DNA of 64,000 bases from Candidatus Micropelagos thuwalensis (GTDB lineage: Bacteria > Pseudomonadota > Alphaproteobacteria > RS24): assembly GCF_000469155.1 (NCBI RefSeq), contig NZ_AWXE01000001.1, positions 310,001 through 374,000 of the forward strand, in the 5' to 3' direction. Below are positions 44,358-51,722 of this stretch, in pieces. Position 1 is the stretch's first letter. Each line of letters opens with the position of its first letter. The translations under genes were made by a program, and so were the position numbers. The notes under the pieces are model-generated. The model made no database searches. It saw only the letters and a list, made by a program, of their open reading frames with translations, and had not been told where the DNA came from.

Positions 44358-44378
44358 TGTATCTTAATTTGTATCTTA
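44358..44378 (+). repeat. Two TGTATCTTA repeats downstream of the integrase-like gene
   Basis: TGTATCTTA at 44358-44366 and again at 44370-44378, a 12-base spacing. They share the TGTATC core with the three copies at 42866-42907, so the integrase-like gene is bracketed by five copies in the same orientation. Confidence 0.45.
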
Positions 44379-44493
44379 AAATATAGCCGTCATAAACAAT
44401 TGTTTTTATATCGTTTTTTTATTTTTTCTACCCGATTTTTTGAAAACGTAAAAAAAAGCAAGAATCAGTACTAATTTTGGTTTCTTGTGAATA

Positions 44494-45710
44494 TCACCTT
44501 GAGCAAATTCGATATAGTCTAGAAACCAGACGATCTACATCTTCGAAACTCTTGTAAATTGCAAATGAATAACGTGAAGACTTCTCCTCACTAAATATGT
44601 ATAAAATAATTTGAGTACAATGATGCCCCGATATATTGGCAATACCCCCGGCGTTAAGCCCTTCAGCAATTTCCTATGCACAAAAACCATCAATATTAAA
44701 AGACAATCCTCCTCCTTTTTGGGTGATTGGCCGATAATGGAACAGCCGGGTTTATACAAAAATGCATCAGTTGCCATGGCAAGTAATGCCGACACTTGTA
44801 AACCCGCAGCTTGAAGGTCTGGCGTGTTAGGATAGTTAAGCGCTGCCACGAGAGCAACTGCATCAGTAAGGCTCTCCGTTCTTGCCTCAAATTTAGTTGG
44901 GCGACCTGCATAAGTTGTTTTTGTGAATATGACATCATTGATTATGCTACCGCCCCTTGCCACGGAAACATGCTATCTAGTAAGTCACTTTGTCCGTAAG
45001 GAGCACCAATACAGGTGGGTGAAAAATTTTATGTCCGGAAAAAGTGAAGAAATCAAAACCCAGTGATTGCACATCGACCTTGAAATGAGGCAATCATTAA
45101 GCCCCGTCAACTAGACTAACTTCACCGATAGTACGCGTCATAACATAAACCCCTTCTACCGGGTTGATTGTCACTAACACATTGATAAAATTAGCAATTA
45201 TGACAATTTTTTGTCTTCGGGCTAAGCATATTCGCATAAGCTAAAATGTCCAACTCACCGCTATCTGTAGTGGGAATTAACTAATAATAGCCTCTATTAT
45301 TTGGGACACTGTTTACCATGGAAAAATGTTAGCGTGATGCTTTATTTGTGAGAGAATTATCTGTTCACCAATTTGAAATTTTCACGTCCATAGCTATTGA
45401 CAACTAGATTGGTTCTTTCCGTTATAACCCAAAATAAAAATTCCTCAGGGCGCGCAATATTTATATATTTTTGAACTTAGTCACTTTAATCCTTATACAT
45501 ATCTGATGCTTCTCTTCCAAGTTCTTGTGAGCTCTGATGTATATTTGAATTTGATTTCTGATAAAATGGATTTACTTCGTTAAACACTTGATTTGGATTT
45601 TTACTCTCTGCCACATTATCCAACCGAGTTAACTGGTGAACATTAACTTCTTGTTCTAAGGTCGGGATGCCCTCCCTAACCTTTGCACTATCGAAATGCA
45701 CAACTTTCAT
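44494..45710 (-). pseudogene. sufS: sufS (SufS-type cysteine desulfurase) pseudogene, full length but decayed
   Basis: All segments of a roughly 405-codon SufS-type cysteine desulfurase can be read in order on the minus strand, but in shifting frames with stops. Frame 45710-45486: VHFDSAKVREGIPTLEQEVN, TRLDNVAESKNPNQVF, SNSNIHQSSQELGREASDMY. Then NLVVNSYGRENF and LSQIKHHANIFPW (about 45420-45310), SPKTKIVIIANFINVL and INPVEG (about 45230-45150), LVDGA and DFFTFSGHK with the PLP lysine (about 45110-45030). Then IFTKTTYAGRPTKFEA (about 44935-44890), EIAEGLNAGGIA and GHHCTQ with the catalytic Cys codon (about 44660-44605), and RYSFAIYKSFEDVD near the end (about 44565). No other suf gene is in the window. 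Relaxed selection on a duplicate or transferred copy is likely. Confidence 0.88.
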
Positions 45711-46110
45711 TTGGCTTTGTTTTTTCTAAAACCTGAGTTGACTGATTGATAAAGTAGTAACTGCCACGAAGTATATTAAACCCCTGCACTTCAAGGCTCC
45801 GCTAGTACATATTATTAGCTGAGTGCTATTTATTACCTTGAGTCAAGTTAGTGTCGTCTTTACAGTTTAATGATAAGACAAATTTTTCGTCCCCTAAAAC
45901 CTCCAATGATCGATTTGTCCCCCATAGGAAAGTTATTAAGGCATGCCTTATTTGCTAAAAGAGTGGGTGCGCGGCCTTTATAATCTAATTCATTACCTGA
46001 TTTTATATTACTAAATATATGTAATATATGTAAATTTAAGGATTTAGCCCCTTAAAATTGCCATGTAGTCATTCAACGGAGACTGAATAGATTTATACTA
46101 CCCATAATAA
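45711..46110. other. 400-base stretch without an intact gene, possibly decayed coding sequence
   Basis: Directly upstream of the sufS remnant in transcription direction. Short open stretches exist on the minus strand (for example LEVLGDEKFVLSLNCK near 45920), but none could be matched to a Suf or other protein. It may be further decayed sequence of the same former operon. Confidence 0.4.
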
Positions 46111-46206
46111 TCAAAGTATAAACTCGAAAAAGAACCAAAAAATAAAACCCCAGATAATTGTATTAAAAATAATGGATCCAATAAAACTTTTTACATGTGG
46201 TTTCAT
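46111..46206 (-). CDS. 31-residue single-pass membrane micro-protein
   Basis: A 31-codon frame starts 1 base after the stop of the six-helix membrane-protein gene (TAA-A-ATG). It encodes MKPHVKSFIGSIIF followed by NTIIWGFIFWFFFEFIL, one strongly hydrophobic helix with a positively charged N-terminus. The coupled start, the clean transmembrane profile and similar micro-genes nearby argue for a real gene, perhaps a small subunit of the haem-binding membrane protein. No homologue is known to me. Confidence 0.45.
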   Translation of the reverse strand: MKPHVKSFIGSIIFNTIIWGFIFWFFFEFIL

Positions 46207-46207
46207 T

Positions 46208-46780
46208 TTATGACTTTGCAAACTTAATTATTTTTAACATCCAGATAATTAGAATTACTAAAACATAAACTGTATAAGTTGAGTATAGAGATGTTTCAAT
46301 CATGCTTCCAGAAAATGTATAGAAAAAGATAATAACCAAGTAGTTAACTCCAGTCGCATGGAGCATCTTCCAGTTTTTTATTCCAATTCTTTTTACCATG
46401 GCATCGGTGGATGTTAAGGTCATTGCATACATTAGTAAGTATCCCAATCCACCCCCTAAAATTGAAACAAGTTCAGGGTTTTCATTGTTTGTATAAAAAA
46501 AATAAATCAATGCGGCTAGGTGAACGGAGTGAGTAATAGAAAAACTCAAACCAAAATATCTTCGGTTAGTTGCTAGATTGTTAATCGCATCAAAATTAAA
46601 TGTATCTTTGAGAATGCTTACGGAGTATGCGGCAATCAAATATAAGAAAGAAAGGTGGGCACTATATCTTGTCCAAAGTCCTGCACTATCATCAGAAGGG
46701 GCAATGATAAAAAAGTATATTGCCAAGGCAAATGAAAATAAGACACTTGAAAAAAGTAAGTTGAATTTAGTTAAAAGCAT
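46208..46780 (-). CDS. Ferric reductase-like/MsrQ-like membrane protein
   Basis: 190-residue membrane protein with six predicted helices. Two segments resemble the ferric reductase-like/MsrQ (YedZ) haem-binding domain: RRYFGLSFSITHSVHLAALIYF with two His in one helix, and TSTDAMVKRIGIKNWKMLHATGVNYL with a third His. This LTSTD...W..LH pattern is typical of that group. No FAD/NAD domain is attached, and no MsrP gene is near. It follows the 130-residue membrane protein and is followed after 1 base by the 31-residue frame. A role in transmembrane electron transfer is inferred. Confidence 0.7.
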   Translation of the reverse strand: MLLTKFNLLFSSVLFSFALAIYFFIIAPSDDSAGLWTRYSAHLSFLYLIAAYSVSILKDTFNFDAINNLATNRRYFGLSFSITHSVHLAALIYFFYTNNENPELVSILGGGLGYLLMYAMTLTSTDAMVKRIGIKNWKMLHATGVNYLVIIFFYTFSGSMIETSLYSTYTVYVLVILIIWMLKIIKFAKS

Positions 46781-46859
46781 TTATTGTAGTTATAGACAGT
46801 AGACAGTTATATCAACTTCACGGACGGTGAGCATTTTCATTTGCAGAATAAATTCCATT

Positions 46860-47252
46860 TTACCCTATTAATTTATTTCTGTTTTTTGGCAAACATAATA
46901 TTAAAGTGATTATAAAAGAAATTAATGAAATTGGCATAGTAAATGCCAAGACATACATGGTTGTTTCAACCAATTCTGTTGCCGTTCCATCAATTACATC
47001 ATCAAATCTCCATGCCCAAGTCCTATAGTGAAGACAGAATGCAAACCCCCAAGCACCACACAGAATACCTATAGCACTTGAATCCTTTACAGTTAGAAAT
47101 CCTGCGGTTATTAGTAAGGCAACTGCAATGAGGTCAGGCAAATAACCAGCAATAGTTTGTCCAAACTTTATCGTAAATAAGGTCTCAAGTGTAAAGTGAA
47201 CAAGGGCAATAAAAATAGTGAAGATAGAAAATTTATAAAGAAATGCTTTCAT
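46860..47252 (-). CDS. Four-helix membrane protein of unknown function
   Basis: 130-residue integral membrane protein with four hydrophobic segments (IFTIFIALVHF, LIAVALLITAGFL, IGILCGAWGFAFCLHY, VLAFTMPISLISFIITLI). Between helices 3 and 4 lies an aromatic polar stretch (YRTWAWRFDDVIDGT). Family not recognised. Third from last in the small-gene run of the AT-rich insertion. Confidence 0.65.
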   Translation of the reverse strand: MKAFLYKFSIFTIFIALVHFTLETLFTIKFGQTIAGYLPDLIAVALLITAGFLTVKDSSAIGILCGAWGFAFCLHYRTWAWRFDDVIDGTATELVETTMYVLAFTMPISLISFIITLILCLPKNRNKLIG

Positions 47253-47371
47253 GTTTAATGGATTAAACCTGTACTTAAATCTATTCGACAGCCACGAAAT
47301 AAAAAAGGTGTCTACTTGTTGGTTTGAGAAATCTTATTAAAACTCATTATGGTTTCTTAAATTTATAAAGT

Positions 47372-47875
47372 CTAAACCTTTTCTTTAAATGTCCTTTCAT
47401 ATAAGTTTTTAGCGAATAAGGGTGTTTCTTCTTCATTATGTTTCCGCACAAAATAACCACCTAATGCTAAAGCAGACAAAATTTTCATAATGAAATTAGG
47501 GTGTTCTACCAACACGGTATTTTGGAATTTACATTCATTTTTAGAAACAGAAATGAGACGCATTTCCCATGTAACTTTCACAACAATATGTATTAATTTC
47601 ATTAACCAAAGATCCGACATAGAAACCATCTTAATGTAATCAGGTTCTTTAGCTTCCGCTACATAGTGTTGGACCAATAAGTTTCCTCCAACGCTCTCTA
47701 CATTGACAGACGTCTGTGTTCCATCAGTGTGAATGCTTGATCCAGCAGCAATATGACCGCGTGCTGTGGTTTGATAGTCCTTGTCTGATAGAGTGAAAAC
47801 CCAATCATGAAGATTAAATGCTTCCTTAGGTGCATTAATTGTTGTTTCACATACAGTTTGAAATAATTTTTTCAT
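47372..47875 (-). CDS. SRPBCC-like protein
   Basis: 167-residue protein that begins LFQTVCETTINAPKEAFNL, a pattern seen in START/SRPBCC ligand-binding proteins, followed by alternating beta segments and a long C-terminal helix region (NFIMKILSALALGGYFVRKHNEEE). No transmembrane export signal. The family is suggested only from this pattern. It lies within the small-gene run, 74 bases after the 64-residue gene. Confidence 0.55.
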   Translation of the reverse strand: MKKLFQTVCETTINAPKEAFNLHDWVFTLSDKDYQTTARGHIAAGSSIHTDGTQTSVNVESVGGNLLVQHYVAEAKEPDYIKMVSMSDLWLMKLIHIVVKVTWEMRLISVSKNECKFQNTVLVEHPNFIMKILSALALGGYFVRKHNEEETPLFAKNLYERTFKEKV

Positions 47876-47949
47876 TCATATTCTATTTATATCTTAATTG
47901 ACAACTTTATCTACTCCACGGTAACAGAGTGTCCATAACCAAATTATAT

Positions 47950-48144
47950 TTACCCATAATTATCTGAATAATGTTTTTCTCTCTCTTCTTTCTTCATGCC
48001 GACTGTATCGTTCATAAAATTATTTCCATCTTCTCTAGATTTGAAAACCCAAATACAAACGGTGTCATGCGAATGATAAATTGCTTTTAACTCGTCATCT
48101 ATTTCACAAATCTCTTTTGGTATTTCTGTTTTAATACAAATCAT
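47950..48144 (-). CDS. 64-residue protein of unknown function
   Basis: Small soluble protein (MICIKTEIPKEICEIDDEL..., ending REKHYSDNYG), mixed charge, one central AIYHSHDTVCIWVFKS segment. Its ATG overlaps the stop codon of the 33-residue frame (ATGA), which supports both. Family not recognised. Confidence 0.6.
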   Translation of the reverse strand: MICIKTEIPKEICEIDDELKAIYHSHDTVCIWVFKSREDGNNFMNDTVGMKKEEREKHYSDNYG

Positions 48145-48242
48145 GATTCAAATCTTAATATGGTTTGCGACCAACCAGGAAATTTTTCTTTATTCAACAG
48201 TGGTGGATTTATTTTGTTTGTAACTGTTTTTTTATTTTTCAT
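48141..48242 (-). CDS. 33-residue micro-protein, coupled at both ends
   Basis: Frame MKNKKTVTNKINPPLLNK followed by EKFPGWSQTILRFES. It starts 1 base after the 42-residue gene and its stop overlaps the start of the 64-residue gene. Basic, Pro-containing, no membrane helix. Support comes mainly from the tight coupling; no homologue is known to me. Confidence 0.4.
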   Translation of the reverse strand: MKNKKTVTNKINPPLLNKEKFPGWSQTILRFES

Positions 48243-48243
48243 T

Positions 48244-48372
48244 TTAATTCTCTTCGAGAATTCCTTTTTCTTTTAATTTCTTTGTAAGTTTTTTTGTTTT
48301 AACAAATGATATTAGTCCAAATACAAATCCAACTGTTCCTAATGACATTCCCATCACTCCAAATACTTCCAT
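48244..48372 (-). CDS. 42-residue single-pass membrane micro-protein
   Basis: Frame MEVFGVMGMSLGTVGFVFG followed by LISFVKTKKLTKKLKEKG and ILEEN: one N-terminal hydrophobic helix and a strongly basic amphipathic tail. An excellent ribosome site, AGGAG, lies 6 bases before the ATG (48372). It heads the chain of coupled small genes and is 67 bases from the end of glmS. The form is that of small membrane regulators or short DUF-type proteins; function unknown. Confidence 0.65.
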   Translation of the reverse strand: MEVFGVMGMSLGTVGFVFGLISFVKTKKLTKKLKEKGILEEN

Positions 48373-48439
48373 AATTAACTCCTATTAAATAACAGTTCGA
48401 AACTACAGTTATTCTTTAAAAGAATTGTTACATACAAAA

Positions 48440-50254
48440 TCATTCGACCGTTACTGACTTTGCGAGATTACGCGGTTGATCGACATCTGTCCCTTTTGCA
48501 ACAGCTGTGTGATAGGCAAGTAATTGTAAAGGAATGGTATAAAGAATTGGTGTCAAAACCGGATCAATTTCTGGTAAAAATATGAGGTCCGAAATATTGT
48601 CTGTGTCAGTATTACCAGGATCCTCGGTTAGCAAAATAATGTCTCCCTGTCGGGCAATCACTTCCTGCATATTTGAAATAGTTTTAGGATACATTGCATC
48701 TTTCGGCGCAATAGTAATAACAGGCATATTATCTTCAATTAAGGCAATTGAGCCGTGTTTTAGCTCGCCTGCGGCAAAACCCTCTGCATGGATATAAGAT
48801 ATTTCTTTCAGTTTCAGAGCGCCCTCTAGTGCCAGAGGATTCATCAGGCCACGCCCGATAAAAATAGCATTTTCTTTCTTGGAAAGCCGCACAGCAATTT
48901 GTTCAATGCTCGTCTCAAGTTTAAGTGCCTCACCCATGAGCCTTGGCAAGGTTAAAAGTGCTTTGACAAGTTCATTTTCACGCTCAGAAGCAATGCGTGC
49001 TTTCCCAAGTGCGAGGGCAAAGCAAAACAGAACCGCAAGTTGACAAATAAAGGCCTTAGTTGAAGCCACGCCAATTTCCGGCCCAGCAAAAGTTGGCAAA
49101 GTAATATCGGCTTCGCGTTGCATGGAACTGTCTGGTGCATTGACAATAGCAAGCGTTTTAACATTCTGTGCTTTACAAGCCTTTAAAGCTGCAAGTGTAT
49201 CCGCTGTTTCCCCGGATTGAGAAACAAACACCGCCAGGGTGTTTTTATCCATAGGGACATCGCGATAGCGAAACTCGGAAGCAATATCAATATCTGTGGA
49301 TATACCCGCCAGTGTTTCCAGCCAGTAACGTCCGGTCATCGCCGCATAATAAGCTGAGCCGCAGGCGATAAGCACAATGCGCTTAATATCTGAGGTATCA
49401 AAATCAATTTCGGGAATTTTAACTGTAGCTTCATGGGCATTAACATAATGCGCAAATGTATGTGAAATGACTTCCGGCTGTTCAAATATTTCCTTAGCCA
49501 TAAAATGCTTGTGCCGACCTTTGTCGACAATAGAAGCAGAGGCATCTTTAACTTGGATAGGACGTTCTACGGACTTACCGTCAGCGTCAAAAATATCAAG
49601 GCTGTTATCAGTAAGAATGGCCCAGTCGCCATCTTCCAGATAAGTAATCCGGTTTGTCATAGGTGCGAGTGAGAAAGCGTCTGACCCAACAAACATTTCG
49701 TTATCACCGTGGCCAATAACGAGCGGGCTACCCTGTCGGGCAGCAATCATCATCCTATCCTCGTTCTCGATTAACAAGGCAACGGCATAAGCACCTTCAA
49801 GCATGGCAAAAGTTTTGCGTGCCGCTATTTTGATGCTTTCAGCTTGAGCCAAATGATAGGAAAACAAATGGGCAATAACTTCCGTATCTGTTTCCGTAGA
49901 AAAAACATAACCATGAGACGTTAAGGTGTTTTTCAGTTCCAGGTAATTTTCGATAATGCCGTTATGCACCACCATAACGCTATCAGCCTTGTGTGGATGC
50001 GCATTTTGTTGTGTAGGGGCTCCATGAGTTGCCCAGCGCGTATGCCCAATACCTATATTCCCCTTAAGGGGTGTCTGCTTTAGTTCGGCTTCAAGATTGA
50101 TGAGTTTTCCCTGACTTCTCCGTCGATCAATTTTATCATCATTAATGGTTGCTATTCCAGCGCTGTCATAACCGCGATATTCCAACCGTTTCAGCGCGTC
50201 ATAAATAACAGGCGTAACTTCTGTTTGACCAATTATACCAATTATTCCACACAT
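48440..50254 (-). CDS. glmS: Glucosamine-6-phosphate synthase GlmS
   Basis: 604-residue glutamine:fructose-6-phosphate aminotransferase, first step of UDP-GlcNAc synthesis. N-terminal glutaminase domain with nucleophile Cys2 (MCGIIGIIG), RWATHGAPTQQNAHPH and VVHNGIIENY; two SIS domains (ACGSAYYAAMTGRYWLE, VSQSGETADTLAAL, STKAFICQL); C-terminal loop DQPRNLAKSVTVE with the catalytic Lys. It follows glmU after 2 bases on the same strand, so the two are cotranscribed. Conserved order resumes here after the insertion. Confidence 0.98.
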   Translation of the reverse strand: MCGIIGIIGQTEVTPVIYDALKRLEYRGYDSAGIATINDDKIDRRRSQGKLINLEAELKQTPLKGNIGIGHTRWATHGAPTQQNAHPHKADSVMVVHNGIIENYLELKNTLTSHGYVFSTETDTEVIAHLFSYHLAQAESIKIAARKTFAMLEGAYAVALLIENEDRMMIAARQGSPLVIGHGDNEMFVGSDAFSLAPMTNRITYLEDGDWAILTDNSLDIFDADGKSVERPIQVKDASASIVDKGRHKHFMAKEIFEQPEVISHTFAHYVNAHEATVKIPEIDFDTSDIKRIVLIACGSAYYAAMTGRYWLETLAGISTDIDIASEFRYRDVPMDKNTLAVFVSQSGETADTLAALKACKAQNVKTLAIVNAPDSSMQREADITLPTFAGPEIGVASTKAFICQLAVLFCFALALGKARIASERENELVKALLTLPRLMGEALKLETSIEQIAVRLSKKENAIFIGRGLMNPLALEGALKLKEISYIHAEGFAAGELKHGSIALIEDNMPVITIAPKDAMYPKTISNMQEVIARQGDIILLTEDPGNTDTDNISDLIFLPEIDPVLTPILYTIPLQLLAYHTAVAKGTDVDQPRNLAKSVTVE

Positions 50255-50256
50255 AT

Positions 50257-51612
50257 TTAGTCGCCCTTAGCCTCACTTGCTTTACTTTTTTTCATTCGAA
50301 ATTTAACAGCCCATCCGTCAATCTTTCGTAACGGAGCACGTGTAAGTGCGAGGCTGTCAGCCTCTACCTCGCCGGAAATGCTGGAAGACGACCCGATATA
50401 AGCGCCTTCACCAATATTAACCGGTGCAATTAAGGACGAGTTAGAACCAATAAATGCCCCTGCACCAATGTTGGTAAAATGTTTATCGTACCCATCATAA
50501 TTACAGGTAATAGTACCCGCACCTATATTTGCACCTTCACCAATATATGCATCGCCAATATAAGAAAGGTGATTAACCTTTGCGTAATCCTTAATTTGGG
50601 CTTTTTTTGTTTCAACAAAATTGCCTATTTTAGCGCCTGTCCCCAGCTGCGTACCGGGACGAAGGCGTGCATAAGGGCCAATCTGAACACCAGTTTCTGC
50701 TAATACACCCTCTAGGTGACTAAACCCTTTAATCGTGACTGCTGCACCAATTTTAACGCCTATGCCGAAGATACAATGTGGCTCTATCGAACTATCCGGC
50801 CCAATCTCTGTATCATGTGAGAAATAAATAGTTTCAGGGGCAATCATGGAGACGCCATTATCAAGATGTTTTTGGCGTAATCTGTTTTGCATGAGCGTTT
50901 CGGCTTTTGCCAAACCGCTTTTCGTATCAACGCCCATCGTATCCTCTTTTTGGCACCTGACGAGACCGATATTAATATTTTGTTTGTTAGCCAGCCCAAC
51001 AATATCTGGCAAATAATATTCTGATTGAGCGTTATTATTTTCAAGACCATTAAGTAAATCGGGCAATAGTGCTGCATTTATTGCTAAAGCGCCCCCATTA
51101 CACAGGTTAATCTGGCGAGTCGCCGCATCGGCGTCTTTATGTTCAACAATACTTACCGGCTTACCATCCTCACAAATAATGCGCCCATAGCCCTCAGGCG
51201 TATCGGTGTTAAAACCAAGCAAGGTTAGGTCGGCACTGTCTTCAACCATTTGCTTGAGTACTTCTGGGCGCATTAATGGCGTATCCCCAAAAAGGATAAG
51301 CACTTTATCGGGGGCGCCAGAAAGTGGCATCGCTGCTTTCACGGCATCGCCTGTGCCAAGCTGATCTTCTTGAATTGCCATGGTCAACTTTTCGGTCTGC
51401 GCATTGGCAAGAATGTTATTTCTTAAATCTTCCTGAAAAGGTGATGTAACGATGGTGGTACTCGAAACGCCGGCAGATTGGGCAGCGTTGATGACATGAA
51501 ATATCATTTCAAGGCCTGCAACCTTATGCAACACCTTGGGTATATCTGACTTCATTCTGGTGCCTTTACCCGCGGCGAGAATAATTGCTGAGAATTTACC
51601 ACTAATAGTCAT
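50257..51612 (-). CDS. glmU: Bifunctional UDP-GlcNAc pyrophosphorylase/acetyltransferase GlmU
   Basis: 451-residue enzyme for the last two steps of UDP-GlcNAc synthesis. N-terminal nucleotidyltransferase motif ILAAGKGTRMKSDIPKVLH (residues about 11-29), GDTPLMRPE, and a C-terminal left-handed beta-helix with hexapeptide repeats and the acetyltransferase residues around ARLRPGTQLG, YIGDAYIGEGANIGAG and NYDGYDKHFT. First gene of the glmU-glmS operon. Confidence 0.98.
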   Translation of the reverse strand: MTISGKFSAIILAAGKGTRMKSDIPKVLHKVAGLEMIFHVINAAQSAGVSSTTIVTSPFQEDLRNNILANAQTEKLTMAIQEDQLGTGDAVKAAMPLSGAPDKVLILFGDTPLMRPEVLKQMVEDSADLTLLGFNTDTPEGYGRIICEDGKPVSIVEHKDADAATRQINLCNGGALAINAALLPDLLNGLENNNAQSEYYLPDIVGLANKQNINIGLVRCQKEDTMGVDTKSGLAKAETLMQNRLRQKHLDNGVSMIAPETIYFSHDTEIGPDSSIEPHCIFGIGVKIGAAVTIKGFSHLEGVLAETGVQIGPYARLRPGTQLGTGAKIGNFVETKKAQIKDYAKVNHLSYIGDAYIGEGANIGAGTITCNYDGYDKHFTNIGAGAFIGSNSSLIAPVNIGEGAYIGSSSSISGEVEADSLALTRAPLRKIDGWAVKFRMKKSKASEAKGD

Positions 51613-51722
51613 GCTTCACTTCTGTATGAGTCACGATTACTTAAATAGAATGAATGATGCGATAAATAAACTCAAAGAGTTTTTCAAATTATTTCAGTAG
51701 TTTGATGCGCAATTCAGACAAA

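Noticed and set aside
42850-44400. CRISPR array from the TGTATC repeats
   Set aside because: Repeats are only 6-9 bases, separated by 3-20 bases or by a whole gene, and no cas gene is present.
48373-48439. Ribozyme or riboswitch linked to glmS
   Set aside because: glmS ribozymes belong to Gram-positive bacteria and lie upstream of glmS; here glmU is 2 bases upstream and no such structure is seen.
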